Part shown: piece after piece, positions 1 to 9,184 of the stretch | How the letters are laid out: the number at the start of each line of letters is the position of its first letter | Numbering within the stretch: the stretch's first letter is position 1 | Source of the DNA: CBDANW01 sp965197825 | Lineage (GTDB): Bacteria > Acidobacteriota > Vicinamibacteria > Marinacidobacterales > DATDRI01 | DNA: 64,000 nucleotides | Direction of reading: 5' to 3' | NCBI GenBank assembly: GCA_965197825.1 | Contig: CBDANW010000003.1 | Span: 2,914,001 to 2,978,000, forward strand | Position numbers and translations under genes: made by a program | Notes under the pieces: generated by a model | Told to the model about the DNA's origin: nothing | Databases searched by the model: none | The model's input: the letters and a program-made list of their open reading frames with translations, nothing else

Positions 1-204
1 TGTTTCACCCAGTTTCGAAGGGCCGATTCCGTCAGGTCCAGTTCCTTAGCGACCTGGCCGATGCTGCCCTCGCCCTCCCTGAACAGCCGGACCGCTTCCT
101 TCTTGAACTTCCCCCGTGAACTTCCTGCGTCGTCGTTCTCCCATGGACGCCTCCAGGCGCATTGTCGCGCCTCGGTTGATGTCCACAAAACCCGGGCAGG
201 GTCA
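1..204 (-). mobile_element. IS3-family element, left end with start of orfA (cut by window edge)
   Basis: This is a second, partial copy of the IS3 element at 17845-19107. It carries the start of orfA (ATG at 142-144, minus strand) and the terminal repeat, whose outer bases read ggcagggtca at 195-204. It matches the full copy except for one extra T near position 113, which shifts the orfA frame. The flanking sequence after 204 differs from that of the other copy, which fixes the element boundary. Confidence 0.8.
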
Positions 205-314
205 CACATTAGGTAAACCAGCCTTCGCTCGTCCAAGAGTGAAAATCCCAAGGGAAAAATCTTGCCCGGGCGAGTTTTCGCGAGATCTCGCGACATTCCG
301 GCTCTCAAGGCGAT

Positions 315-505
315 TCAACCCCCGAACAGCCGTTTCATCTCCTTGCGAATGTGGCGGCGTGCCTCGTCTCTGCTCGACAGGTTGAGTTGATCCAGCGAGT
401 ATCGAAATGTCTCCAGCACAGCGGTGACATGCTTGCAGTAAGCCGCGAGCTCCTCGCGCCGTCGAGCAGATCACCGAGGTCTTCGGGTTTGAGGTTCTTC
501 CGCAT
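315..505 (-). pseudogene. Small hypothetical protein, frameshifted
   Basis: An ATG at 503-505 is preceded by a strong ribosome site (aaggagg, a few bases upstream). The frame opens with MRKNLKPEDLGDLLD, then must shift near 445 to continue as EELAAYCKHVTAVLE and end in EMKRLFGG with a TGA at 315. The product would be about 63 residues, charged and helical, with no family recognised. The span is not a multiple of three, in line with a one-base lesion. Confidence 0.45.
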
Positions 506-534
506 GTCACTCCTCCTTGGAAAGCGGCAGTGTA

Positions 535-1602
535 CTAGTGGACTGTAACAACTGAACGTTTAGTGGTTTTAATGCGTCGTGACGGATCGTTGTAGGTCCA
601 CTTCACGGGCTTGGGGTCTTCGTTGTACTTGCGAATGTAGCGCATGATCTTGCGGGTCAGGTCGTGGGTTGACGTGAACACGCCTCGATGGATCAGGGCA
701 CGCTCGATCTTGGAGAACCAGAGTTCGATTTTGTTCAGCCAGGAGGAATATGTGGGTGTGAAGTGGAGTCGGACTTTTGGGTTGGCCTCGAGGAACTGTG
801 CGACCTTGGCGGTCTTGTGAGCCGACAGATTGTCGAGGATGACATGTATTTCGCGCTTTCGCTTTTGGCTCGCAACCAGCTGCTCCAAGAAGGCGACGAA
901 CTCCTGGCTGGTATGGCGGCGGACAGTCTTGCCCAAAACCACCCCCGTCTTCGTGTCGAAGGCGGCGTAGAGAGAAAGCGTTCCATGCCGGACGTACTCG
1001 AAACCGTGTCGCTCGGCCCGCCCGGGAGACAACGGCAAGATCGGGTCCCGTCGATCCAGGGCTTGGATCGCCGTTTTCTCATCAATACAAAACACCGCAG
1101 CGTGCTGAGGTGGATTCATATATAGACCGATGATATCCGCTGCCTTCGTCTCGAAATCCGGATCGTTGGAGGCCTTGTAATGCTCAATTCGGTGTGGCTG
1201 GAGACCATGCTTTTTCCAAGTGCGAGCCACCATCATGTGATGGATTCCCAGCTTCTTCGCAAGTCGACGCGTGCTCCAGTGAGTCGAGCCGTCGGTCGGT
1301 TTTTTCTGCGTCCACGAAAGAATCCGTGCTTCCATCCGAGGCGTGAGCACTTGAATCGGACGCCCCTCGTGACGCGCGTACAGACCTGCCAGACGCTCCT
1401 CCAAGAATCGGCGTTTCCACTTGCTGATAAAAGGCGCCGTGCAGCCCACCGTCTGCTGCACCTGCGTATAGCTTGCACCGTCTGCCAGCAAGAGCAACAT
1501 CCGAGCGATCCGCGCGTCATCCGCTCGACCGCTACGGCTCGAAACTCGTTTGCCAAGCTCCCTATGTTCCGCTTGAGTCAACACAACGGCTCTCCCTCGC
1601 AT
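535..1602 (-). CDS. IS630-family transposase
   Basis: This 355-residue DDE transposase appears intact. An N-terminal helix-turn-helix (about 15-70) is followed by a second DNA-binding segment (about 85-140) and the RNase H-like core. Catalytic residues sit in FCIDEKTAIQA (first Asp), HVILDNLSAHK (second Asp) and WLNKIELWFSKIE (Glu). The TAG stop lies in the terminal repeat, so the gene fills the element. It shows no lesion, so it may still be active and could also act on TA-flanked non-autonomous elements nearby. Confidence 0.92.
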   Translation of the reverse strand: MRGRAVVLTQAEHRELGKRVSSRSGRADDARIARMLLLLADGASYTQVQQTVGCTAPFISKWKRRFLEERLAGLYARHEGRPIQVLTPRMEARILSWTQKKPTDGSTHWSTRRLAKKLGIHHMMVARTWKKHGLQPHRIEHYKASNDPDFETKAADIIGLYMNPPQHAAVFCIDEKTAIQALDRRDPILPLSPGRAERHGFEYVRHGTLSLYAAFDTKTGVVLGKTVRRHTSQEFVAFLEQLVASQKRKREIHVILDNLSAHKTAKVAQFLEANPKVRLHFTPTYSSWLNKIELWFSKIERALIHRGVFTSTHDLTRKIMRYIRKYNEDPKPVKWTYNDPSRRIKTTKRSVVTVH

Positions 1603-1647
1603 GAGAGAGATATTACAACTAAATACTTAAATGTTACAGTCCCACTA
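536..1647 (-). mobile_element. IS630-family insertion sequence, complete
   Basis: Imperfect terminal inverted repeats begin ctagtggactgtaaca on the left and, read inward on the other strand, ctagtgggactgtaaca on the right. Each end has a TA, as expected for IS630/Tc1-mariner elements that insert at and duplicate TA. The right-hand TA is also the terminal TA of the MITE-like element beginning at 1645, so this IS inserted into the edge of that repeat. Confidence 0.85.
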
Positions 1648-1741
1648 GTGTCCCGTCTCGGGAGTCCTGTTGCATTCGAGCGCCGATGCATCCCGCCTCG
1701 GCGCTCTCGATGCTAACATCACTTCCGAGACGAGACACTAG
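1645..1741. repeat. MITE-like palindromic element (copy 1)
   Basis: This 97-base element has terminal inverted repeats ctagtgtcccgtctcgg and, from the other end, ctagtgtctcgtctcgg. An inner inverted repeat (gcattcgagcgccga against tcggcgctctcgatgc) lets the whole element fold into a long hairpin. It is bounded by TA on both sides and has no coding capacity. A truncated second copy lies at 4552. Confidence 0.7.
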
Positions 1742-1768
1742 ATCCGGCGCATGCGCCTGCGACCCAAC

Positions 1769-2187
1769 TCAACCACCGGCGAACTGAGGACCTAACACGG
1801 AGTCAAGCAGGCTTAGAAGCTCCCGACTGGTGCCTACGTAGACGACGATGTTCTCGCCGGATCTGTAGAAGTGAGGAGTGGAAACCCAGGTGATGATCGT
1901 CGTACCCACAGAGGAACCGTCCGGTGAGACACGAGCTGCTTCCTCTTGAGCAGCCGCCGCGTTCTCATACTCGAACACTTGCACGTCTCTCCATTGACGC
2001 TGAGGATCTGACCGAGGGCGGAGAAGAACGGCTGCGTGACCGAACCGACAATGTTGACGGTGGCCCCCTTGTCCCGGAGTTCACGTATCAAGGCGTCCAG
2101 ATCGTCCACCACTGCTTCGGGAGAGGTGTTCCCGTTACAGCAAGCGATCGCAAGGAGTAGAAGGCGGAAGAGCGCGGGCAGGAAACC
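1769..2187 (-). pseudogene. Small secreted lipoprotein, frameshifted
   Basis: Two frames join into one protein. The upstream part has a signal-like stretch (ALFRLLLLAIACC) with a lipobox-type cysteine, then VVDDLDALIRELRDKGATV and SVTQPFFSALGQILSVNGE. After a shift near 1985 it continues as VQVFEYENAAAAQEEAA, ITWVSTPHFYRSGENI and ends LDSVLGPQFAGG. The pattern matches a small bacterial lipoprotein family of unknown function. There is no good start codon in the signal-peptide frame, because stop codons lie just upstream, so the 5' end is also damaged. Confidence 0.55.
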
Positions 2188-2411
2188 ATCTGCAAACGTT
2201 TATCACATGGAGGCGGGTTTAGCCGCGACTCGAGATGAAGGGGAAGCGGAGCGGCGACCCTTGGGCCAGCTCGACCTTGTTTTTTGGCTGTTGCCTCACA
2301 AATCGGGGTCGGATATGATCCCCTCCGCGCTTCCTTCTGACGAGAAAGCGCCGGACGCGCCTACCCAACCAAACCGTCCTGGATTCATGATGATAACCAA
2401 AGGACGAAATC

Positions 2412-2882
2412 ATGAGACATATCATCGCGGGTATTGCGTTCCTGCTATCGGCGGCCGCGGCCCAGGCTGACGAAAGGCGAGAGAAAGAGAAAGTCGCGGA
2501 GGATCCACCGAAAGAAGCAGAGCTCGTCCTGAACGCCGAGCGACCATGCGTGGCACCGCCCGACTGTAGTCGCCCAATCCTTCTTGAGGTCCCGGAAATA
2601 GACACCCCAAAAGCGGCGGAACCGATGCCGCTTCTTTTTGCCTCGTTAATGATCACCTCGTTTGGCGACTTGGCCAGCACCGAAATCGCCCTCGCGAGAG
2701 GCGGGACCCGCGAGGCAAATCCGTTGTTACAGAATCAGGGGGTACGAGTCGCCGCCACCGTCGCCGCCACCTTGGCTGTCTACTACGTTGGGAAGAAGCT
2801 CAGCCGGAAGAAGCGAATCGCATTGTACATTGGAGTATCAGTGGGCTGGGCTTACCTCTCTGTCCACAACCTGAATCCGTAG
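2412..2882 (+). CDS. Secreted/membrane protein, DUF5658-like
   Basis: The 156-residue product has a signal peptide (MRHIIAGIAFLLSAAAAQA), a charged and proline-rich linker, and two or three membrane segments (about 80-96, 112-128 and 135-150). The stretch DLASTEIALARGG followed by EANPLL is typical of small membrane proteins with a DUF5658-type domain. The biochemical role is unknown. It stands alone and converges on the NHL-repeat gene, with a hairpin between them. Confidence 0.6.
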   Translation: MRHIIAGIAFLLSAAAAQADERREKEKVAEDPPKEAELVLNAERPCVAPPDCSRPILLEVPEIDTPKAAEPMPLLFASLMITSFGDLASTEIALARGGTREANPLLQNQGVRVAATVAATLAVYYVGKKLSRKKRIALYIGVSVGWAYLSVHNLNP

Positions 2883-2951
2883 CGGGTCGACTGGCTTCTC
2901 ACCTTTTGAACACGACGAGCCCGCGAGTGCAGGCGGAGAAAGTAAACCGGA

Positions 2952-2972
2952 GCGGAGAGACTCGCTCTCCGC
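2952..2972. terminator. Candidate bidirectional terminator hairpin
   Basis: The perfect 8-bp stem gcggagag/ctctccgc with a 5-base loop lies between two convergent genes. No T-run follows on either strand, so it is a weaker candidate for intrinsic termination and may work with Rho or only stabilise 3' ends. Confidence 0.35.
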
Positions 2973-3006
2973 CCCGGGTGAGTCAAACTACGAGTTGCCC
3001 GATGCG

Positions 3007-4269
3007 TTAGCGCGAGCTGGCACCCGAGTAACGCACTTCCTGGCCGACCATCTTGGCGGGGTCGGCGCCGGGCCGGGGCACGAACTTCTGGATCCGGCCA
3101 TTGAAAACCTCGGCGACGAAGAGGTTGCCGTCCTGGTCAACCGACATCTGGTGCGGGCCCTCGAATTGTCCCAGTTGGGTTCCAGACACGCCCCAGCCAT
3201 ACTGGAAATACCCGTTCAGATCGTACTTGAGGATCCGATCCGTCCCGCCGTCGGACACCCACAGGGCCTGGTCTTCGGTGATCATGTGGTAGTACGGTGA
3301 CGACCGCATGCCGGTGGAGAACATGTCGAGGAACTCGCCCTCCTCGTCGAAGACCTGCAGCCGCCGGTGGCTGCGATCGGAGACGAACACTCGACGGTCG
3401 GCGCTGACAGCGATACTGTGAACGGTACGGAACTCGCTGGGGCCCGGGTTGTCCGGATCGGCAGGTGGTCCCCCCCACTCCTTCAGGAAGTTACCGTCCG
3501 CGTCGAACTTCGCCACGCGCGTTCCTCCGTAACCGTCGCTGATGAAGAACGTCCCGTCGGGCAACCAGGCAATGTCGGTCGGCCGGTCGAACAGCTTCCC
3601 GGTGTCACGGCCTCTCTCGCCCTTCGTGCCGAGGGTCATGACGAGCTCGCCGTCGTACGTGAACTTGTGGATCAGGTGTAGCTGATCGTCGATCACCCAG
3701 ACGTGCTTGTCGGCATCATAGGGGCTCATCTTGATCTTGTGCGGTCCGCGCGCGCAGGGGGCCTCGAAGAGAGCGTCGTGCTGCAGCCACTCCTGAACCA
3801 GATTGCCGGCGCCATCCACCACGAAAAGGACGTGATGCATGCGCCGCTCCCAGCCTCGCAGATTCGTTGATTCCCCACACGTGGCGTTTACCCCGTCCAG
3901 GTTACCGGTCGTACGAATCGGGGGATCGAGCAACGAAAAGGGCGTCCAATCTTCCGCCCCCTCGGGCAGCGGCAGCTCGCCACGCTGTGCGTACCAGATA
4001 CGATCCGGGCTCTCGGCGTAGACCGCGCCCTGCGAGCCCCAGGTCCATCCGGCATGGGTCACGCCATCGTCTCCATCCGCCAACCCGTTGGGCCAATTTT
4101 CCACGAAGTTGTAGGGCCCGAACTCTTCCTGAAAGCCCCTTTCCGCATCCGAGGACATGGTGGCCGCCCCGGAGCCCGTTCCCCCACCGTCCCCTGGAGG
4201 GGCGCAGGCGGGTGCCACCAGCACTACCGCTAACATAATGGCAACAAACAAATTTGGTCCGCGCATCAT
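3007..4269 (-). CDS. NHL-repeat beta-propeller lipoprotein
   Basis: The 420-residue protein begins with a lipoprotein signal ending in the lipobox VAPAC near residue 23, so it is probably anchored in a membrane facing the periplasm. The rest consists of NHL-type repeats, for example RPTDIAWLPDGTFFISDG, VHSIAVSADRRVFVSD and GPHQMSVDQDGNLFVAE, predicting a six-bladed propeller. Such proteins are often labelled peptidyl-alpha-hydroxyglycine alpha-amidating lyase-like, but no catalytic claim can be made here. The start ATG has an aaaggag site upstream; the next codon is also ATG. Confidence 0.8.
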   Translation of the reverse strand: MMRGPNLFVAIMLAVVLVAPACAPPGDGGGTGSGAATMSSDAERGFQEEFGPYNFVENWPNGLADGDDGVTHAGWTWGSQGAVYAESPDRIWYAQRGELPLPEGAEDWTPFSLLDPPIRTTGNLDGVNATCGESTNLRGWERRMHHVLFVVDGAGNLVQEWLQHDALFEAPCARGPHKIKMSPYDADKHVWVIDDQLHLIHKFTYDGELVMTLGTKGERGRDTGKLFDRPTDIAWLPDGTFFISDGYGGTRVAKFDADGNFLKEWGGPPADPDNPGPSEFRTVHSIAVSADRRVFVSDRSHRRLQVFDEEGEFLDMFSTGMRSSPYYHMITEDQALWVSDGGTDRILKYDLNGYFQYGWGVSGTQLGQFEGPHQMSVDQDGNLFVAEVFNGRIQKFVPRPGADPAKMVGQEVRYSGASSR

Positions 4270-4282
4270 TTAGTCTCCTTTG

Positions 4283-4551
4283 CCCTGACTCTGTCGCTGA
4301 CCGCGACGGGTTGGCCCGGGGCCAACCGCACACAGGATACCTAGGGGGCGCACTGTATCAGTACTTGAAGAGTTGGTGCAAGCCAAGACGTCCCGAGGAA
4401 ATGTAAAAGATTGTCTTAGGGTATCTCTCACAACACCCACCCTCAAGAAGGGAGATTTCACCGCCATCGGCAAAGCTATCGGTGCCTCTATCTGGACAAC
4501 GGCCGGTTTCCACGGAACGGGGCGTCACGAGTTTGGTGGGAGCCGGCCATG
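4283..4551. other. Intergenic stretch with no recognised feature
   Basis: No open frame with a plausible ribosome site, RNA or repeat was recognised here. It holds the upstream region of the NHL-repeat gene on the minus strand. Confidence 0.5.
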
Positions 4552-4610
4552 CTAGTGTCCCGTCTCGGAAGTCATGTTGCATTCGAACGCCGATGCATCC
4601 CGCCTCGCTG
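4552..4610. repeat. MITE-like element, truncated copy 2
   Basis: It begins ctagtgtcccgtctcgg and follows the left half of the element at 1645 closely to about base 58, sharing gttgcattcga and cgccgatgcatcccgcctcg. It then diverges, so the right half of the palindrome is missing. Confidence 0.65.
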
Positions 4611-4654
4611 CGAGACGTGGAAGCGAACGACGCCCTGGACAGCGCCATCCAGTG

Positions 4655-4683
4655 GCTTTCTCGCTCTTCGGTTCTGAGCTACG
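4655..4683 (+). repeat. 29-bp direct repeat, left copy
   Basis: The 29 bases starting gctttctcgctcttcgg are identical to 5887-5915. The two copies flank the IS66 remnant and lie in what reads as one peptidase gene, so the repeat marks the edge of the insertion or rearrangement that split it. The upstream coding reads DALDSAIQWLSRSSVLSY. Confidence 0.75.
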
Positions 4684-4935
4684 GTGTCCTTTCGGCAACG
4701 GTGCGTGACATGACGGGATGCGATAAGTAGTCTGCCCGGGGGTCGCTCGTTGTTGACGGAGGTTTGAAACAAAAAGGAAAAAAGTCCTGGACAAAGCGGG
4801 ACCATTTGTGTAGTCTCAGCTGGGAGGAAAGGAGCGTGGCCCAGGTGAGCAACGAGACGAAGGCCATGGTGTGGAAGCGCCCGAGCTTTTGCGGCAAGGG
4901 TGTGACCGATGAGGAATGGAATATTCTGCACGAGG

Positions 4936-5268
4936 TCATCGACTCATGCGGCTGTCGCGGCACGAGCTTGCGAGCACGATCTGCGAGTCATTGGGTTGGG
5001 TTCGTGCGACCGGTGAAACGGTGCCTGGTATATCCGCTTGCAGACGGCCCTTCGAAAAACGCTTCTGAAATAACCAAAACCCCTGTCCGTCGTACACCAA
5101 AAATTTGAGCGCCGTGCCTGAACGATTACGAAAAACGAATAACGTGCCGAGGAACGGATCGAGCTGGAATTGTTGTCGGCACACGCAAGCCAAAGAATCG
5201 ATACCCTTGCGGAAATCAACCGGCTCGCAAGCCACCAATACCTTCAGTTGAGGAACGATCTGGATCAT
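4936..5268 (-). CDS. tnpB: IS66 Orf2 (TnpB), 3' truncated
   Basis: From the ATG at 5268 the protein begins MIQIVPQLKVLVACEP and continues with PVDFRKGIDSLACVC, LGTLFVFRNRSGTALK and YDGQGFWLFQKRFSKGR, the core of the IS66 accessory protein. After about residue 80 the sequence no longer resembles the family, so the 3' end is a fusion to unrelated DNA near 5035. The IS66 transposase TnpC is absent, so this is a dead remnant. Its start overlaps the end of tnpA. Confidence 0.75.
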   Translation of the reverse strand: MIQIVPQLKVLVACEPVDFRKGIDSLACVCRQQFQLDPFLGTLFVFRNRSGTALKFLVYDGQGFWLFQKRFSKGRLQADIPGTVSPVARTQPNDSQIVLASSCRDSRMSR

Positions 5269-5804
5269 GTGTGAGTGCCGTTGCCGAGCGCGCCGACCAC
5301 GAAGCGACAAACAGATTCGACCAGCTCATTCTCTCCCTCGCGATTCGACGTTACGACCGTCAGGCTCCCCGATGCGCTCTCTACCGTCAGACGGCACATC
5401 GTTCCTTCACCCTGAACCGAGTTCAGCGGAGGCGTCATCATGCCGCCCGACAAGCCCATCCCATGCGCCAGCTCCACGAACGCAGTCCGACTCGGAGCTA
5501 TCGCGCTCACCTGCTCCGTTCCACTCCGTCCAGGCTTCTTGCTCAGGGAGCCTACTCCAGAAACCCTTCGTTGTCCTCCCTTGAGACGTTTGGCGCTCAC
5601 AACCGCTCCATGAGTCTTTCGGACCTTCTTGAATCGCGCCGAATTCAAGCGGAGATGACGGCAGATCGCGCTCGGCGTATACCGATCCAGCAGCCCCACC
5701 GCCGCATTCCACAACTCCTCCGGGATCAAACGTCCGTGTGGCTTCGACCTCCATGATTCGAACTGTTTCTCAACCTCTGAAAGTCCCGCTTTCCTCGAGC
5801 GCAT
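5265..5804 (-). CDS. tnpA: IS66 Orf1 (TnpA) accessory protein
   Basis: The 179-residue protein has a helix-turn-helix-like N-terminal half (WNAAVGLLDRYTPSAICRHLRLNSARFKKVR) typical of IS66 Orf1, followed by a serine- and glycine-rich linker and a C-terminal FVELAHGM segment seen in the family. An aaggagg site lies just upstream of the ATG. The IS end is probably at 5843, where the outward sequence on the minus strand starts gtaatctgagcgca, an IS66-type terminus. Overlap with tnpB suggests coupled translation. Confidence 0.65.
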   Translation of the reverse strand: MRSRKAGLSEVEKQFESWRSKPHGRLIPEELWNAAVGLLDRYTPSAICRHLRLNSARFKKVRKTHGAVVSAKRLKGGQRRVSGVGSLSKKPGRSGTEQVSAIAPSRTAFVELAHGMGLSGGMMTPPLNSVQGEGTMCRLTVESASGSLTVVTSNREGENELVESVCRFVVGALGNGTHT

Positions 5805-5857
5805 CGATTTGACCTCCTTGATGGATCTCTGCGCTCAGATTACAGATCCCACCTAGC

Positions 5858-6208
5858 AAGGTCACGCATTGGTACCGCAAGGACACGCTTTCTCGCTCTT
5901 CGGTTCTGAGCTACGCCTCGGGGCTTTACCAGTTCTCCCTCGCTCGAGCCGAGTCGTCTGATGCCGAGCGTGAGCCGCAGTTCCAGGAACGCAACTGGCC
6001 CCGGGTACGGCGGGCGCTTTCGAACGAGGACCCGATTATTCTCGCGCTAGATGAGGACTCCCTCGCGCGCGGGTTCGAGCTCGCGCTCGCCCTCGAGCCA
6101 AACCAGCGCATCGCCGCGGTGGACGCGTTACGACAGCAGGTTGGCGACGATCCTCGGAAGCTCGCCGCGGCGGTTCTGGGGGAACCTCTGTCTCCCCTTT
6201 GCATCTAA
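5858..6208 (+). pseudogene. S46-type dipeptidyl-peptidase, C-terminal fragment
   Basis: The frame reads RSSVLSYASGLYQFSLARAE, then DAEREPQFQERNWPRVRRAL and EPNQRIAAVDALRQQVG, ending at a TAA (6206-6208). The pattern of a helix, then DAEREPxxQERxWPRxR, resembles the helical insert of S46 peptidases (DPP7/DPP11). The N-terminal catalytic half is gone; only a short piece (4613-4683) lies beyond the IS66 remnant. Family assignment rests on this motif alone. Confidence 0.4.
5887..5915 (+). repeat. 29-bp direct repeat, right copy
   Basis: Identical to 4655-4683, it lies at the start of the S46-like fragment on the far side of the IS66 remnant. Confidence 0.75.
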
Positions 6209-6246
6209 AGGGATGAACGCTCGCTGGGCCAGCTAAGAGGAAACAC

Positions 6247-6435
6247 ATGGATGTTAATCGCGATCTCCGCCTCATTGCGGGGAGTTTCGTCGTTGCGTCG
6301 TTGGTCTTGGGCTATCTGGTCCATCCAGGCTTCTATTTCTTCACCGCGTTCGTGGGGCTCAATCTGGTCCAATCGGCCTTTACCAACTGGTGCCCCATGA
6401 TGTCGGCTCTCCGAACTCTAGGTGCCCGAGACTGA
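6247..6435 (+). CDS. DUF2892 (YgaP-like) membrane protein
   Basis: The 62-residue protein has two membrane segments (about 8-26 and 30-46) and the family pattern MDVNRDLRLIAGSFVV, LVHPGFYFFTAFVGLNLVQSAFTNWCPM. DUF2892 proteins are small inner-membrane proteins, sometimes fused to rhodanese domains, and the conserved NWCPM carries the only cysteine. An aagagg site lies upstream of the ATG. It is followed by the DUF3014 gene in the same direction. Confidence 0.82.
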   Translation: MDVNRDLRLIAGSFVVASLVLGYLVHPGFYFFTAFVGLNLVQSAFTNWCPMMSALRTLGARD

Positions 6436-6616
6436 CCGCGGGTTCGCCCGTTGCCCACGGAAGGCGGGCGGTGTCCACCATAACGGCAACTCCTGAACGA
6501 CCCGAACGGGCGGGGGCGACTCGGGGTTTGGTCCCCGAGTTGCGCCTGCTACGGCGTTTGCTTCGCCTCGCTGACCTATCTACCATGGACGAAATTCAGC
6601 GCCACGGAGCAAACAG

Positions 6617-7426
6617 ATGACCGATTGGGATGACGTCGAGATCGAAAAGCCGACGGAAGGGTTCGGTCCCCGAAGGCCGGGGCTCTTGCCAGTCGGGATT
6701 GTCGTGTTGTTGTTGTTGATCGGTGCTGGCTTTTATTTCCTTTACTGGAACCGCGCGGCTCCCGAGCCCTCCCCGGTTGCCGAAGCCCCACCGGAGCCGA
6801 TTGAAACCGAAGAAGTCGAAGAAGCCACGCCTCCTATCGAGCTTCCGCCGCTCGGAGAAAGCGACGCGCTCCTGCGCGACCTCGTCGCGAAACTCTCGTC
6901 CAACCCGCGGTTCGCCTCATGGCTCCTCCACGACAACTTGATCCGCCGATTCACGATGATCGTGGACAACATCGCCGAAGGAGTCAGTCCTAGGGCGCAC
7001 CTTCTCTTCTTGGAGCCCGACGAGGAGTTTCGTGTGATCGAGCGAGCCGGGAGCACGTACATCGATCCAGCAAGCTACCGCCGCTACGACGCGGTGGGCG
7101 AGGTCTTTGCTTCGCTGGACGCTGCGGGCTCGGCGGAGCTCTATCGAACGGTCAAGCCTCTGATCGATGAAGCCTACGCCGAGGTGGGTCGCCCCGACCG
7201 GACCTTCGACGAAACACTGACTCTCGCCATGCGTCAGCTACTGGAAACACCCGTTCCCGAGGAGTCGATCGAGGTGGTGCCGCGCATCAAGACCTACGGC
7301 TTTGCGAACCCCCGCCTGGAGTCGCTTACCGCCGCTCAGAAGCACTTCTTTCGCATGGGCCCTGACAATGTTCTCAGGGTTCAGGTGAAGCTGCGGGAGC
7401 TGGCACCGAAGGTGCTCGCTCGCTAG
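6617..7426 (+). CDS. DUF3014 membrane-anchored protein
   Basis: The 269-residue protein has a short cytoplasmic N-terminus, one membrane helix (about 25-45), a proline/glutamate-rich linker and a helical periplasmic domain. The stretches LVAKLSSNPRFASWL, RRFTMIVDNIAEG and YDAVGEVFASLDAAG match DUF3014. Function is unknown in the family. The gene looks intact. The 7427-7674 interval downstream holds no recognised feature. Confidence 0.82.
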   Translation: MTDWDDVEIEKPTEGFGPRRPGLLPVGIVVLLLLIGAGFYFLYWNRAAPEPSPVAEAPPEPIETEEVEEATPPIELPPLGESDALLRDLVAKLSSNPRFASWLLHDNLIRRFTMIVDNIAEGVSPRAHLLFLEPDEEFRVIERAGSTYIDPASYRRYDAVGEVFASLDAAGSAELYRTVKPLIDEAYAEVGRPDRTFDETLTLAMRQLLETPVPEESIEVVPRIKTYGFANPRLESLTAAQKHFFRMGPDNVLRVQVKLRELAPKVLAR

Positions 7427-7682
7427 CCTTGCCGCGCCAGCCTGGTTCTTCCGAGGAATGAGAGCGCGGCGGGGTCGGGGGGTCCCAACCCGCAGAGCTT
7501 CCCAAATGAAACCCCACCTCCCGTGGTTCCCCGCCAGGTCCTACATAGGCAAATCTCGCGCCACTCCGGTCAGAGGCGAATAGCTTTATTGGAGAACAAC
7601 TTACAGGAAACGGGCTCTCGAATCTGTGTAGGGAAACATCTACACGAAGGATCTAAATCCCCTCATCCCCTCATCTAGGCAC

Positions 7683-9184
7683 CTAGTTCATACTCAGTCG
7701 TTCTTTCAGCTCGGCATTGCCGGGATCGAGTTCCAGCGCTTTGCGCAAAGAGCGTGGTCGCTCGGCTCGTCATGCCCGCCGTGTCGTAGAGCTCGCCGAG
7801 CCCCACCAAGCAGTCTAAGTCGAAGGGACTAAGCTCCAAGGCCGCCTGAAATTCCTCCTCCGCCCTTTTCCTCCAGTACGGGTTCTTCGCGAGGGCGCGA
7901 GCGAGCAGCTTGTGGTACTTGTACTTGCTGGGATCGAACTGCACCGCCTCTTCCATGAGCTCGACGGTCTCGTGAAAATGGTTCTGCGAGAAGTGCCTCT
8001 TCGCCTCACGGTAGTAGCGCGCGGCAATATTCTCGACCGACGACATTCGGCAGGGAATTGCGCGGGCTCAAGTCTTCCCCACGTGGAGCCTCGGTACGGA
8101 GCGAACTGTCGAAGCGGCGCCTGGTCGCGGGATTGGATAGCGTTTTGTACGCCTCGGTCATCTTCGACAACAATTCCTCGAGGTCGCCTCGCAAGTAAGC
8201 AAGTCGTTGAGAGCGTAGCCGATCGGGATGGTATCGCTTGATCATGGTCAGATACGCCTTCTTGATCTCTCGGCTGCCCGCGCCGCGCCGCAACTCCAAC
8301 CAGTCGTAGTAGGTTCCGTTAGCGACCGAGGAACGTTTCGCCATGACGTCGTCTTGAATCCACTCCTCTTCCGGCGACAGCTCCGTTGTGCGCGACTCAG
8401 CCTTTTTCTTGGGCGGTTCCGATCGATGGCTTCCTCCGCGGAACGGGTCGATCCGCTTCGATGAAGGAGTCAGGTGGTGACTCTTGGCTCCCAGCTCCAG
8501 AAACCCGCTGGAGACCAAAGCGTAGAGACAGCGGAGAGTGTGGTCTTCCCCCAGAGGCGATATGGAGATGATGTCAGTGACGGAAGACTGTCCGTCGACG
8601 CGGGAAAGCACGAAGCTCTCTTCGGGAGTTAGCCTGCACTCTGTCGGGAGCACCGAGGAATCTCTCGCATAACTGACGATGCTATTGGGTTTGCCTAAGG
8701 CGCGCCGAATGGCCTCGGTATCCTGAATGTGGCGGACCCCCTCCAAGATGACTGGAATTGTCGGGAGCTTCAAGGCCAGATCGTCGGCGATGGGGCTCGC
8801 GTGCTCCTGAAAACGGTATACTCCACTATCCCAGGGGAAGACCGAGTAGATGATTGACAGAACCTGCGCCGCGACCCCCACCTCCATTTCGGTCTCGGTG
8901 AGGAGGCCCATGGACACAAACGTTTCGCCCAACCTCCGTCCCGTATCGGTGACCTTCTGCGACGCCAGCGCCAGGTGAGATTGCGTCATCTTCCCGTTCC
9001 GCACCAGAAACTCGCCCAGCCGGTCTCCCCGGAAGTTGGAATTGGCAAACGTCATCGTTCCCTCGCCGAAATAGATTCTCTTGCTGATCCTGTCCCGGGT
9101 AAGACTGAGTATCCCCGTTTCCCCAGAATCATGAAGCGAGTGGATGATCTCCGGAAGGTAGGACTGATCTAGGGTTCCCCGCAC
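7683..9184 (-). pseudogene. DUF4388-DnaJ-TPR protein (copy 1), frameshifted
   Basis: It starts with GTG behind an aggagg site. The DUF4388 domain (about 1-160) is followed by a winged-helix-like segment (FVLSRVDGQSSVTDIISISPLGEDHTL, about 185-230), a J domain with the HPD motif in YHPDRLR (about 290-350), then TPRs in another frame (VELMEEAVQFDPSKY, AALELSPFDLDCLVG). Two lesions are visible: a shift near 8040 between the J domain and the TPRs, and one near 7750 before the ending ALELDPGNAELKERL. The near-identical layout at 35976-38943, where the J-domain-to-TPR junction is read in one frame, supports a single ancestral protein. Confidence 0.7.
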
